From contig CM028339.1 in NCBI GenBank assembly GCA_016647705.1, positions 23,289,803-23,353,802 of the forward strand: DNA of 64,000 nt. Reading direction: 5' to 3'. Source of the DNA: Eucommia ulmoides. Its lineage: Eukaryota > Streptophyta > Magnoliopsida > Garryales > Eucommiaceae. The translations under genes and the position numbers were made by a program. Of the stretch, positions 10,980 through 25,884 are shown in pieces (positions within the stretch are counted from its first letter, which is position 1; the number at the start of each line of letters is the position of its first letter). The notes under the pieces are model-generated. The model ran no database searches. It worked only from the letters and a program-made list of their open reading frames with translations, and had not been told where the DNA came from.

Positions 10980-11603
10980 ATATATCTTTAGGGAGAGAGA
11001 GACTTACTGACAAAAACAGAGGACCCTCTTCGCATGAACTGAAGAAGACAACAAAAGAAGCAGACAAAGACAATATACAGACCGAGTGCGAGCGAAATAA
11101 CGATGGATCAAACAGAAATGAATGTGGAGGCTTCCATTTTGGTGCCGGAGAATGGAACCTTTTAGATCGCTAGAAAGTACGCCGGGAAAGAAGAATCGTA
11201 GAGGTAGAGGAGAGAACATGAGAGAGAGAGTTGAGCGGGAGAGAGAAGTGGGGAAGAAAAAGAAAAAGAAAAAGGAAAAGGAAAAAAAAAAAAAAAAAGA
11301 AAAGAAAAAATCTTTAAAATTTTTTAAAAATATAAAATTATTATTTTGTCCCTGCATTCAATTACTTTGAGGAAATTCTGACATAATGACCATTTAAAAA
11401 TGTGTTGATACATAAAGAGTCTATTTATAAATGTGTCAATAATAATTATAGAGTTTAATTTTTTTTTTCTTGGCACACCCACTTCTTTTGAGTTGTTTAC
11501 AAAAATAGGGTTAAAAAGTTGTTAAAGGGTCCATTTTTTATCTTTTTTACAAAAATGGGTGTAACTGGCCGTCTTATGGCCGGGTTCTATTTTTTTTTTT
11601 CTT

Positions 11604-11663
11604 GGTGAAACTGGCCTTGACAAGGCCGATTTCACCAAATGGGGCTGCCACGCTGGCAGCCCC
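11604..11663. repeat. Two adjacent short GC hairpins
   Basis: GGTGAAACTGGCCTTG pairs with CAAGGCC and TTTCACC (11604-11636); GGGGCTGCC pairs with GGCAGCCCC around a 5-nt loop (11641-11663). These are the first members of a hairpin family dispersed up to 28.4 kb. Confidence 0.7.
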
Positions 11664-11716
11664 CCCATCCCCATGACCCCCATGCCCCTATCATGCCATG
11701 CCCCATCCCCATCCCC

Positions 11717-11751
<35 letters not shown>

Positions 11752-11989
11752 TATAAAGTGGTGAATAAATTATGATAATTTGAAAGTTTATTTAATATTT
11801 TAAAATTAAAAATTAAACATAAATTATAATTATTTGGTAAATGTAATTAATTTTAAAAAATATTAACAACACATTAAAAATGACTTTCATAAAGAAATTA
11901 AACGCGTTTTCCATAAAAACGCAATTCTTTTATGAAACCTAAGTTTTCATGGACGAAAGTGCCCACAATAATAGAAAAAATAGAAACTA

Positions 11990-12200
11990 AAATTAAACAA
12001 AGGGACAAAAATGTAATTAATACTTTTTAATTGAATCCAAAATTTCAGGGATGAAAATGTAAAAAAAAAACTAAAATTAATTAAAGGGGAGAAAATGTAA
12101 TTAACACTTTTTAGTTGAAATCCAAGATTTCAAGGATGAAAGTGCAAAAAAAATTAAAATTAAATATAGGGGCGAAAATATAATTAACACTGTTTAGTTG
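11990..12200 (+). repeat. ~85-bp degenerate tandem repeat (about 3 units)
   Basis: Units contain GGACAAAAATGTAATTAA, then ACTTTTTAATTGAAACCC and TTTCAGGGATGAAAGTGC. The same unit recurs at 14185-14520 and in part around 14685 and 14885. No coding potential. Confidence 0.7.
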
Positions 12201-12204
12201 AAAC

Positions 12205-12800
12205 TTTTAAATAATCATTAAAGTTGGTCGGATTAGTTGTTTCGATGACGATACTGTTTTTTTGCAACTTTCAGTAAATAAAAGACAGTCTATCCGTAAC
12301 TGAAATAAAACTCAATTTTTTTGTACATAAATTGAGTTCCTAAGGCTACGTAATAAAACTTGAAGAAGTAAAAACGGACAAGTGACTAACTTTTAAATAA
12401 TCTTCAAAGTTGGTCAAATGAGTTGTTTCGATGACAATGCAGTTTTTTTTGACAATTTTGAGTTAACAAAAGATGGATTATCCGTAACCGAAATGAACCC
12501 ATTTTTTTTGTACTTAAACTGGATTCCTAAGGCTACGTAATAAAACTTAAAAAAGTAAAAACGGATTGATGAACAACTTTTAAATAATCATCAAAGTTGG
12601 TCGAATGAGTTGTTTCGATGACGTGCAGTTTTTTGGTAATTTTGAGTTAACAAAAGATGGTCTATCCGTAACTGAAATGAATCTAATTTTTTTGTACATA
12701 AACTGGATTCCTAAGGCTACATTATAACACTTAAAAAAGTAGAAACGGATTAGTGAATAACTATTAAATAATCGTCAAAATTGGTCGAATAAACTATTTT
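12205..12800 (+). repeat. ~185-bp satellite, forward block (about 3 units)
   Basis: Units begin TTTTAAATAATCRTCAAAGT and contain CAAAAGATGGTCTATCCGTA and TTCCTAAGGCTACGTAATAA. Unit starts near 12206, 12388, 12577 and 12762 give spacings of 182-189 bp. Confidence 0.8.
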
Positions 12801-12935
12801 GGATGATTTTTTTTTACGATTTGTATAACATTGAAGAAGGATGTAGACGCAACTGCCTAAATTAAAATATTACCAAAAGTTGCGCCTACACCCTTTTCCA
12901 ATGTTTTATACAAATCGTAAAAAAATTCATCCAAA
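12800..12935. repeat. Inverted-repeat centre joining two satellite blocks
   Basis: TTTTGGATGA, TTTACGATTTGTATAA and TGTAGACGCAACT on the left are mirrored by AGTTGCGCCTACA, TTATACAAATCGTAAA and TCATCCAAAA on the right, around a roughly 30-nt AT-rich loop. With the flanking satellite blocks this makes arms of several hundred bp. Confidence 0.75.
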
Positions 12936-13520
12936 ATAGCTACTTGGACCAACTTTGACGATTATTTAAAAGTTATTCACTAGTTTATTTCTATTTTTTT
13001 AAAGTTTTATAACGTAGCCTTAGGAACCCAGTTTACATACAAAAAAAAATGGGTTAATTTCGGTTACGGATAGACCATCTTTTGTTAACTCAAAGTTGCC
13101 GAAAAAACTACACGTTATTGAAACAACTTATTCGACCAACTTTGATGATTATTTAAAAGTTATTCACCAATCCGTTTTTACTTTAATAAGTTTTATTACG
13201 TAGCCTTATGAACCCAATTTACGTGCAAAAAAATTGGGATCATTTCGGTTACGTATATGTCATCTTTTGTTAACTCAAAGTTGTCAAAAGAACTGCATCA
13301 TCATCTAAACAACTCATTCGATCAACTTTGACGATTATTTAAAAATTATTCACTTGTCCCTTTTTTTCTTTTTAAAGTTTTATTATGTAACCTTAAGAAC
13401 GCAGTTTACGTACAAAAACATTGAGTTAATTTCGGTTACAAATAAACCGTCTTTTGTCAACTCAAAGTTGTCAAAAAAATTGTTTCAATCTCACAAAATT
13501 AAAATTATTATTAATGATTT
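12936..13520 (-). repeat. ~185-bp satellite, reverse block (about 3 units)
   Basis: This is the reverse complement of the forward unit, with CCAACTTTGACGATTATTTA starting near 12948, 13137 and 13322. It forms the right arm of the inverted repeat. Confidence 0.8.
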
Positions 13521-14049
13521 TGGACAAAAATTAAGTTATTCTCAACACAAGACCTTCTAATGGAGATATTTTTGTATTTTTTTAATTCCATTAAGTCTAG
13601 CACATTGTTTCTTAATGATGATTCAATCTTCCTTCTCTAATTTTTCTGAACAATCGTTGCTATAAAAAAATTAGAAAAAAACATATACGTTCATTAGAAT
13701 AATGAAATTACGAAAATATTACTATTAAGATTACAATTTATTTTTCTTCCAAAATACTTAAATTTTTTTTTATCAAATATATAATAATCTCAAACTACAC
13801 TAAAACACCCACTTCAGTGATAAAAAAAAAATATCGTTAGGTATGGACAAATGCCTTAGGAGTTGAGATTAGACTACACATTGTGTATGGTCTTTTCAAT
13901 GGCAGAAAATGTGGAAATAAAAGTTGAGCGTCTTGAATTCAAAGGATCTAGCAGTAGTAGGTGGCTTGTTCTGTTCTCACTTAAATTATGTGGATGCACG
14001 AAACACGGGTACAGGTGAAAGTGAAAAGTGACACTTTGACCCTGTTATT

Positions 14050-14165
14050 GTTGGCACTTTCGTCCATGAAAATTTAGGTTTCATAAAGAAATTAAACGTG
14101 TTTCCCATAAAAACGCAATTCCTTTATGAAACCTAAATTTTTATGGACGAAAGTGTCCACAATAA
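14050..14165. repeat. Perfectly folding inverted repeat, GGCACTTTCGTCCAT type
   Basis: GGCACTTTCGTCCATGAAAA, then TTTAGGTTTCATAAAG, is followed about 35 nt later by its complement ending ATGGACGAAAGTGTCC. The second arm is nearly identical to 11890-11960. From 13521 to 14049 I see no gene. Confidence 0.7.
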
Positions 14166-14184
14166 TAGAAAAAATAAAAACTAA

Positions 14185-15000
14185 AATTAAACAAAGGGAC
14201 AAAAATGTAATTAATACTTTGTAATTGAACCCAAAGTTTCAAGGATGAAAATATAAAATAAAAAAAAACTAAAATTAATTAAAGGGGAGAAAATGTAATT
14301 AACATTTTTTAGTTGAAACCCCAGATTTCAGGGATAAAAGTGCCAAAAAAAATTAAAATTAAATATAGGGGTGAAAATATAATTAACACTTTTTAGTTGA
14401 AACCCAAAATTTAAAAAATGAAAGTGCCAAAAAAAAAAAATAACAAAGAAAAAATGAAAACTAAAATTAAAAAAGGGACGAAAATGTAATTAACACTTTT
14501 TAATTGAGTCCCAAGGTTTGTATTAAATATAATTTTTTAAAAAAATTATATGACAAACGGCGACAGTCAACGAATGGACCCCCTCAAACGAATGGTGACA
14601 GGGATGAATCATGAACCTTTAATCTTGAACGGCGAAAGTGCGAACAATAAAAGAAAAAATAGAAATTAAAATAAAATAAAGGGACAAAAATGTAATTAAC
14701 ACTTTTTAATTGAATTCCAAGGTTTGTATTAAATATATATATTTTTTAAAAATGATATAACAAACGGCGACAGTTAATGAACGGACCCCTTCAAACGAAC
14801 GGCGACAAGGACGAATCCTGAACCTTCAATCTTGAACGGCGAAAGTGCGAACAATAAAAGAAAAAATAGAAATTAAAATAAAATAAAGGGACAAAAATGT
14901 AATTAACACTTTTTAATTGAAACCCACGGTTCCAGGGATGAAAGTGCAAAAAGAAAAAAAAGAAAAAAAAAAAAAAGAGTAAAATTAAATAAAGGGATAG
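14185..15000 (+). repeat. Tandem arrays of the ~85-bp unit with a ~205-bp higher-order repeat
   Basis: Four ~85-bp units lie at 14185-14520. Then two copies of a longer module (AAACGGCGACAG, GGCGAAAGTGCGAACAATAA, GGGACAAAAATGTAATTAAC) start near 14570 and 14775. Confidence 0.65.
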
Positions 15001-15009
15001 GTTGAATTG

Positions 15010-16140
15010 GAGGAAGAAATTGAATATGACGATGAAGATGACGACGTAACTGAAATGAACCCAATTCTTTTGGAAACTTTGAGTAAACAAAAGTCAGTCT
15101 ATCCGTAATCGAAATGAACCAAATTCTTTTTGTACGTAAACTGGGTTCCTAAAACTATGTAATTAAACTGAAAGAAGTAAAAATGGACAAGTGAATAACT
15201 TTTAAATAATCGTCAAAGTTGGTCGGTTGAGTTATTTCAATAACGATATTGTTTTTTTGACAACTTTGAGTAAATAAAAGATGGTCTATCCGTAATCGAA
15301 ATGAACCCAATTTTTTTTGTATGTAAACTGGGTTCTTAAGGCTATATAATAAAACTTCAAGAAGTAAAAACGGACAAGTGAATAACTTTTAAATAATCGT
15401 CAAAGTTGGTCGGATGAGTTATTTCGATGACGATGCAGTTTTTTTGACAACTTTGAGTAAACAAAAAATGGTTTATCCGTAATCGAAATGAACCCAATTT
15501 TTTTTGTACGTAAACTAGGTTCCTAATGCTACGTAATAAAACTTCAATAAGTAAAAATAGACAAGTGAATAATTTTTAAATAATCATCAAAGTTGGTCGG
15601 ATGAGTTATTTCGATGACGATGCAGTTTTTTTGGCAACTTTGAGTAAACAAAAGACGGTCTATCCGTAATCGAAATGAACCCTTTTTTTTTTGTACTTAA
15701 ATTGGGTTCCTAAGACTACGTAATAAAACTTGAAGAAGTAAAAACGGACAAGTGGATAATTTTTAAATAATCGTCAATGTTGATTGGATGAGTTGCTTCG
15801 ATGATGATGCAGTTTTTGGCAACTTTGAGTAAACAAAAGATGGTCTATCCGTAACCGAAATGAACCCAATTTTTTGTACTTAAACTGAGTTCCTAAGGCT
15901 ACGTAATAAAACTTGAAGAAGTAAAAATGGACAAGTAGATAACTTTTAAATAATTGTCAAAGATGGTCGGATGAGTTGTTTCGATGACGATATAGTTTTT
16001 TTGACAACTTTGAGTAAACAAAAGACGGTTTATCCATAACCAAAATGAACCCAATTCTTTTGTATGTAAACTAAGTTCCTAAGACTACGTAATAAAACTT
16101 GAAGAAGTAAAAACGGACAAGTGAATAACTTTTAAATAAT
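15010..16140 (+). repeat. ~185-bp satellite, forward array (about 6 units)
   Basis: TTTTAAATAATCGTCAAAGT recurs near 15200, 15388, 15577, 15763, 15946 and 16130, a spacing of 182-189 bp. The last unit is cut at 16140, where unrelated sequence begins. Confidence 0.85.
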
Positions 16141-16197
16141 AGGCGTTTTAAAGGTGTTGTTCAAAAAATATTTAAAAAAAAAAAAAAAAAATAGTCT

Positions 16198-16498
16198 GGA
16201 ATCAAAATTTTGATTCCGGCCATCAGCTTAAAAAAAAAAAAAAGAAAAAAACCATTTTAAAAATATTACAACAAAAAAGAAAGAAATATTTAATTTGATT
16301 CAGAAAAATTCAACAAACTAAACAAATTTATTAAAATCTGCGTTTATTTTAACAATATTTTCTTAAATTTTATTTATTCTTACTTTTGTTTAATTAATAA
16401 TCTCAATTTTTGTTTTGAGATTATTAAAAAAATGGTAAAAAAATAAATTAAAAAGGTTGAAAATTAATTTCAGCCACCGGAATTAATTTTGATTCCGG
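16198..16498. repeat. Two hairpins of the GGAATC family
   Basis: GGAATCAAAATTTTGATTCC at 16198-16217 is a perfect 20-bp palindrome. CCGGAAT at 16477 pairs with ATTCCGG ending at 16498. The stretch 16140-16787 holds no gene, and a (TA)n run lies near 16530-16556. Confidence 0.7.
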
Positions 16499-16521
16499 CC
16501 TTCCCACGACCGGATTCTTAA

Positions 16522-16561
<40 letters not shown>

Positions 16562-16787
16562 AATTAGAATTATTTTCAATATTTTAAAAATAAAATTATA
16601 TATAATTTGTATGAATGTAAAAAAAAAAGGGGCCAATTTTGGACATAAATTAATTAACCTTTTTTTAATTCGAAATTTCTGAATAAAATATTTTTCGTAA
16701 CAAAGTTGGTAATTTTCTAGTCCATTTAAATAGGTCATTTTATCAATTGTGCAATTTTAAAATTACATTAATACAACAAAATCTAAT

Positions 16788-19194
16788 CTAGTCAGTCTCG
16801 CAACGTGGCCTTCGCGTATTTCTTCTTGGCCACCGAATAGGCAGGGGCTCGTCATCTCCCGCCTGTGTCTCTACTTCCCCACCATGACTGGCATGTTGAT
16901 GTAACCTTTGTTGCATACCGTCATCTTGCATCTCTGCCAGTTGTGTAACGAAGCCCATATATGCATCCCCAAAGGTCCATGACACAGGTGATACTTACCG
17001 TACAGGACTGCCATGTGAAATGGGCTGATGGGGTGGTGGAAAATTCGGCAACATGTGGTAAACATCGTCCGTTGGAGTATGATAGGGGCCACCTCTTGAC
17101 GCATTTTGATGAAACGCAGATTTATGTGGATTATAGAACGTTGATGTTGAAGCCTCTACGTGCCCTTGCCAAGACCTGTAAGGCGTCTGGTGGTCTGGAA
17201 ATGTAAAGCTCGGTAGACGAAAGATTACCGTCGGGAAAGGCGCGGAAGGTTGGGATTGGAACGGAACAGGCACTGAAGAATGGGAGGGGGACAGAATGGG
17301 CATGGAATGATGGGAAGTGGAGGGAACATGCGCCGAAGGTTGGGCAGGAGAGGGGAATCGTTGTCGTGGGTGCTCGTCTCATCACGATTATAATATGTAA
17401 GTGTCGAGTTACAAATGGATAACATATGTTGCATTTGAGGAAGATCCACAGGTTGTACTCTTCCAATACGTACATAATCGCTAACAAGTTCTTGCATTTG
17501 GAGCATCCCCTGACCCTAAATTAAACAATATCCATAAGTACAATTACATTATAAATGAATATTGACAACAATGATATAGTAATAAATATTATAGTTTACC
17601 AGTATGCGTACCATAATCGCTGCTCCACGGTACCCTTCGTTTGGGTGCCGTAATGGATTACCAACAAACATGCAGGTGATGCATCGATACCATATGTAAT
17701 ATGGATCTTATCGCCCCATCGGCCTGAATGTAGGCTCTCATGTAACAACAGTGGCAAGCATGTTGTTTCACGCGTGAATATAGGAACTATGAAAGTCTGC
17801 CCAGTTGACATTCAATCGATCCCGACGATCGATCCTGTGAACCCTGTCCTTGTCATCCTCTGAAGGGTCAAGCAGAGTAGGTTGTCGAAATCCAAACTGT
17901 CGCAAAACGCGATTTGGTCGATGCCACTCCACTACGTCGAAACATATAAGAGGATAGACACTCTTCCAACTAGCGACGCCACTGAGGCAGTACCTAGGCA
18001 AAGAAACGATGACATCTTCTGTGTAAGGTAACCATACAAACTGCGACATACAAATAAAAAAATGTCAATGAGACAATAATGACTAATAATTGTAACTTAA
18101 GTAGATTAACCATAAATTAATGCACCTCATCGAGTTCGAGATAGTCAAGCTGATCTCGATACGCAGCTAAGACATGGACAGTTGTCCTATCCAGAGTCAT
18201 CTGTGATATCCACCAGCATCCATAAGGACCGCGTGGGAGCACTATTACCTCGAGATCAAGGCCCTCATCACCCGCTGCCGTTAACTGCAATCTTTGTGGT
18301 CTAATTACAGGTAACCGCTCCCATGCCCAAATCTATGAATACACAAAAACAAATATATACAGTCAATGTTTTAATATAATGTGCCCATATATATGTATAT
18401 GTGTATGTGTGTGTGTGTGTGTGTATTAAAGAACATGCAATAAGATTAGACATCTTGCAATCTGGTTTGCCGACAACCTAGTCGCTCGACACAACTTTCT
18501 GTACAGTACTGCTAAACAAACAGTGCCCAACTTTAACTCCCAATCGAATTGAAGTCTTCGAGTAAGGGCAGGTACATAAGCTTCACAGTTGTGCTCGATT
18601 TGTCGGGGAATAATACTCTTTCAATCATGTGGAGTATATATGCCCGAGCATACTGCTTGATCATCTCATCGTCGGCATCAACTAGTAATTGGCTAAAGGT
18701 GTCCAATATCCAGTTCATCCTCAATCCATTATCTTTGATTTCTATTGTTGGAGGCGTCACTCCAAGGATATCGTCACACATCGCTTGCTAGCTACTAACC
18801 TCGCACTCCCCACCCGGGAGATGGAATGTGTGCGTCTCCTGTCTCCATCTCTCCACTAACACCGTGATCAAGGCATGGTCTAATTTTCTATTACCAAGGC
18901 GATATATTTTGTAAAAATCCACAATGTGTAAATAATAGATTATTCTGCGGTCCAACATCTCACGCCAATGTCCTAACTCTGTTCGCCTGCACCTCAATGG
19001 GGAAACGTCGTCCTGCGTAATATAATATAAAAGCAAACTTTTTTAATTATAACAAATATAATGTAATATTTACGAATTAAAATTATAACTTGAAATTCGT
19101 ACCTGTGAATACCAAACCGTAAAGGACCTGTGGTTTGCTTGATTTGTCAATAGTATAGGATCAATGTATCCAGTAATGGTATCGTCTATAGTAA
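16788..19194 (-). pseudogene. Plant mobile domain (PMD) protein, decayed multi-exon gene
   Basis: Reading down the minus strand, exon-like pieces give a recognisable PMD protein. Piece 1 (19194-19103) has GYIDPILLTNQANHRSFTVW. Piece 2 (from about 19016) has LRCRRTELGHW, LVERWRQETHTFHLPGGE, then LGVTPP, ARAYILHMIERVLFPDKSS and LMYLPLLEDF; after a frameshift near 18540 comes LAVLYRKLCRATRL. Piece 3 (about 18333-18128) begins IWAWERLPVIRPQRL. Piece 4 (18040 down) has FVWLPYTEDVIVSLPRYCLS, PLICFDVVEWHRPNRVLRQF and FVGNPLRHPNEGYRGA. The last piece (from about 17510) ends PRRNTRRPRCETD before a stop at 16788. Intron borders with GT and AG are visible. PMD sequences are common in transposons and in MAIN/MAIL genes involved in silencing. 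Here stops after HLPGGECEV, a deletion of about 20 codons before LGVTPP and the frameshift mark a pseudogene. TE cargo is more likely than a host MAIN gene. Confidence 0.8.
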
Positions 19195-19606
19195 CTGAAA
19201 AATATTATAACATGTATACAATAATAACATCTACCAATAAAAAAAAATATAACAGTAACATTTAAATAAAGATTACATAAGGTAATGACATTAAACGAAA
19301 CTATAATAATTACTTATATAAAAGTAGTATATCTTATATAAAAGTAGTATATCTATTGTACGACTAAAGAAATTTTACATAGTAACTGAAAATTTCATGA
19401 TAGGCACGTCCTTATAACATTTATCAATTAACAAAAATATAATAGTAACATTAAAATAAAGATTACTTGAGGTGATGACATTAAACTAAACTATAGTAAT
19501 AAATTATAGCAAAGTAATACTTCTACTCTACGACTATTGCGGTAGCATAACTCCATCCAGATTCTCTATTGTTTTTATTTTTATTTTATTTGTTAATAAC
19601 AAAGAG

Positions 19607-19775
19607 AATCCGACCCTCATATGGCCGGATTTAAAAAAGAAAAAATAGAATCCGGCCCCGTGAGGGTCGGATAATAATTTTATTTTTATTTTTATTTTTA
19701 TTTCATTTATTACTAACAAAGAGAAGCCGGCCCGGCTGGATTCAAACAGAATTCGGCCCTGTGAGCGCCGAATTC
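19607..19775. repeat. Cluster of three GAATCCGGCC-type hairpins
   Basis: Hairpins at 19607-19631 (AATCCGACC against GGCCGGATT), 19648-19672 (GAATCCGGCC against GGGTCGGAT) and 19749-19775 (GAATTCGGC against GCCGAATTC) are separated by T-rich filler. Related hairpins lie at 16198-16217, 16477-16498, 23759-23791 and 28367-28393. Confidence 0.7.
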
Positions 19776-20042
19776 TCTATTATTTTTTGATTTGTAAATA
19801 GTAATTATTATTTTATTTATTAATAACAAAGATAATTGTTTTTTTTTTTATTTTTTATTTTTTAAGAAAGAGAATTGTTTTTTTTTTTTTTTTTTGGGCA
19901 CGTTAATTACATACATATTTTTATTGGCATGTTAATTAAATATATATATGTTAATAATTTTGATTGGCATGTTAATTAAATATATATTTTTATTGTTATT
20001 CAAAAAATACAACTTTTTTTTTTTTTGTTAAATGACATTTTA

Positions 20043-22726
<2,684 letters not shown>

Positions 22727-22739
22727 TTTTATACTAAAG

Positions 22740-25100
22740 TTACTTTTTTTTTTTGTCTAAATCTAAATATTAACATAAAAACAGAACTATATTAACTATA
22801 AAATAATACTTACGCAAAATCTAACATAAAAACATATATTGACATTTAAAAAAATTACCAACAAATAATGTTATAAACATAAAAACATAATTACACAAAT
22901 TTTAACATGAAAACATATATTAAGATCTAAAATTTTTAACTAAAATAATGTATTATTACTAACCTCAAATAATAGATGAAACTGAAACTCCAAATTACCG
23001 GTGATAGTAGAATGAGAAGGTCAAACTCCAATTTTTTTTTAAATTTTCAATTTTTTTTTAAAAATTAATTTTTTTTACAATTAAATTTATTTTTAAGAAT
23101 TAATAAATCAGTATTTATTTTTAAAATTTTAATATTTTTTTCGGTTTTTTGAATTTTTTTTAAGAGATTCCGTCCATTTAAAATTTATTTATTTTTTTAA
23201 ATTTTATTTTTTTTTTAAATATTTTCTTTTTTTTAAAGAGTTTTCGGTCGTGGGACGGCGGAATGAAAATTTGATTTTGGCCTTCCGATGGGCTTTTTGT
23301 TTCTTCAATATTTTAATTTCTTTTAAGGAGATTCCAACTCTTTTAATATTTTAAACAACCAAAAAAATAAAAAAAAAATATGTAAGAATCTAATAGAAAA
23401 AAAATAAAAAAATTCACATTCATTCAATTCACATGGTCAATTTATTTTTTTCCTTTTACAGTGGTATGAATTATAAATGAAGTATAGGGGTGTCGTTCTG
23501 ACACTGTTAGGTTTCGTACGATTTTTGTCTTTTTTTTTTTTTATATTTTTATCTGTCATTCATTTTTTTTTCAGTATAGGATTGCAGAAATTTTATAACC
23601 TTTGCAGTAAATTTCAATCTTTTGTTTTTGCAGTAAACTTTATAGGCTTTGGTGTAAACTTTATAGGCTTTGCAGTATCTTTTGGTCAACATTCACTTTT
23701 TTTTTTGGCAATATAGACTTGCAGAGATAGAAAATTTATTTATTTTTAATAACACAAAGTTGATTCCGGCTGTGCTAGAGTCGGAATCAACATTTTCAAT
23801 GTTTTTTTTTTCTTTTTCTTTTATATATATATATTTTAATATTTTTAAATTCTTCAGAATTTTTTTTTTTTAAAAAAAAATGTTTCAAATCCGGTCTTGT
23901 ATCGAATTTTTTTATTCAAATTCATTATTTTTTTTACAAATCAATAATTTGAGTACTTATACAAAATTTAAAAATTTACAATTTTACAAATGAAATTATA
24001 TAATTTCGATTATATAGTTTTTTATTCAATTCAAAATTTTGAAAATTATATATAATTTTATTTTTAAGAAAAAAATAAATTGACCAGGGGGGTGTTCCCC
24101 ATCATTTTTTTTTATTAATATTTTCATTTTTTTAAGGTGATTCCTATTTTTGAAATATTTTAAACAACTAAAAAAAATATGTAAGAATTTAATAGAGAAA
24201 AAAAATTGCCCATCGGTTTCATCATTTTTTTTAATTAATATTTTCATTTTTTTTAAAGAGCTTCCGATTTTTTAAATATTTTAAACAACTAAAAAAAAAT
24301 ATGTAAGAATTTAATAGGAATTTTTTTTTTTGACATCCATTCAATTCACATGATCAATTTTTTCTCTATAGGGGTGAAGAACTTTAATTTGTTAGGTTTG
24401 GTGCGGGTTTGGTCTTTTTTTTTTATAGGCTTTGAGGTAAATCTTAATCTTTAATTTTTGCAGTACTTTGCAGTAAACTTTATAGCCTTTCAAATCTATT
24501 TTGGATTTTATGTATCCTTACCGTAAATCGATTTTTTTTTTTTCTTTTACACTAATCACATGTCGATCTTTTACTTTTGCAGTACTGAAATATCAAATCT
24601 TATCTTTTTTTTTTTGGCAGCACTGACTAATGTTCTCTGATTCCTATTCTTTATATATATAAATTCTTTGAATAAAATTGGTTTTAATATATTTTTTTAC
24701 GTTTTCTCTATTTTAAAATTTTAATTTTTTTTCTATAAATACTTTCCATTTGTCTTTCATTTTTTAATAACATTCATCATATTCTAACTGTTAGAGTTCT
24801 TTACAGTTTTGTGTTAATTTAAAAAAAATTTAGAACTGTAGCTTAATCTACCATTTGAGGTTAGTAATAACACTTTATTTTAATAAAATTATTTTGGTGT
24901 AAATATATGTTTTTAGTAAAATTATTTTGATGTAAATATATATTTTTTAGGTTCGAATTTGTGCAATTTTATTTTTAGTTTTTTAAAGAAGAATATTTAT
25001 TGATTAATTGTTTAAAATGTTAATATATGGTTTTACCTTAGATTTTGTATAGTTATGTTTTTATCCGAAATATATTTATATTTTATTTGTTTCATAAATC
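22740..25100. other. AT-rich gene-free stretch with internal direct repeats
   Basis: Poly-T-rich DNA with repeated phrases such as TTTGCAGTAAACTTTATAGG (near 23630, 23655 and 24467), CATTCAATTCACATG (23420 and 24340) and ATTTTAAACAACTAAAAAAA. One hairpin of the GATTCCGG family lies at 23759-23791. No coding region is seen. The same phrases return at 27960-28090, so this flank and that one belong to one repeated unit. Confidence 0.6.
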
Positions 25101-25107
25101 AGTTCAA

Positions 25108-25884
25108 ATGGCAAGTGGATGTCGTAACGAGAAGGGTAAAGGCAAGGAAAGAATGAAGATCTATTGCATTGGTGAGGGTTCAGAGACAAGAAACCATGCT
25201 AGGTACTAAGATGAGATAGGTACGTGGTATGAAATTCAAATACGCCGGTCAAAGGTCATACATTGGAGCGAAGACGAACCCCGCCGTCCACTACTATGGT
25301 ATAACGCCCGAGAGAGGTTGTGTTACCCACAAGACGTGTGCGGTCTGTGGGATGTTATTACAGATATCACTGGTGTTCAACGATAATTAGATCTCTCTGG
25401 TACATGACTGAATCCCATCACGAGAAAACGAACTTTCTTAGTACAGGGTAATTCTTTCAAACAAACTGTTCGATGGGTCAATTGTCGTTACCACGAGACC
25501 TACAACTATACCGAATGGGGCAAGGATAGTGAAGAAGTAAAGAAATTACAATGGCCATCGCTAATGGTAAAAAGAAATCTTTATGAGGCAAGGTCTCATA
25601 TGTACGACCTAAAAATTCCGAAATTAAGGTCTTTTAAAATTTTGAAAAACGAACCAGATAACATTGGTAAAATTTGCCAAGCATTGAAACGAGAAATTAA
25701 ACAAATGGAGAAACGAATTCATGTCAAAGAAAGACTTAATCAGATTCAAAAAACCAATGCCCCAAATGCAAACGGGCAGACGTTAAAGTACTTTACCAAT
25801 CCGAAATACACCGATGAGCCAAAACTGTCCGATTACGAAGATGGAGAGATTCATTACGAATGGTTTGATAAAACACGTGAATAG
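25108..25884 (+). pseudogene. Unrecognised ORF B (258 codons, three in-frame stops)
   Basis: One frame runs from ATG 25108 to TAG 25884, interrupted by only three stops (after NHARY, after TGVQR and after LDLSGT). The last 106 codons are open from a Met at 25564. The start is basic (MASGCRNEKGKGKERMK). The middle is tryptophan-rich (GTWYEIQIRRSKVIHWSEDE, RPLLWYNARERLCYPQDVCG). A lysine-rich, possibly coiled segment follows (ICQALKREIKQMEKRIHVKE), and the end is acidic (EPKLSDYEDGEIHYEWFDKT). I recognise no family. The preserved frame says it was protein-coding until recently, and the setting (PMD pseudogene, hairpin repeats) says transposon accessory gene. It could also be a captured host gene. 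Confidence 0.55.

Larger units (their letters stand above)
10200..11466. mobile_element. Pack-MULE-type element with ~250-bp terminal inverted repeats
   Basis: The left arm (about 10200-10480) and right arm (about 11217-11466) are imperfect inverted copies. The pairs include TATTGACACGTTTTTAA with its counterpart TATTGACACATTTATAA, TATCAACATATTTTTAAATG with TATCAACACATTTTTAAATG, GGGCAAAATAATAATTTTAT with GGACAAAATAATAATTTTAT, and a CT-rich block with a GA-rich block. Such long TIRs are typical of MULEs. The 0.7-kb interior is more GC-rich and holds fragments of two unrelated plant genes, with no transposase. I could not settle the TSD because the borders lie in A/T runs. Confidence 0.7.

Noticed and set aside
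13795..13830. CACTAAAACACCC as a second CACTA terminus
   Set aside because: It does not match the CACTACTGCAAAAA end at 29747 and lacks a mirrored partner; chance occurrence is likely.
16788..19194. An active host MAIN/MAIL gene
   Set aside because: Premature stops, a deletion before LGVTPP and a frameshift, together with the transposon surroundings, make a functional host gene unlikely.
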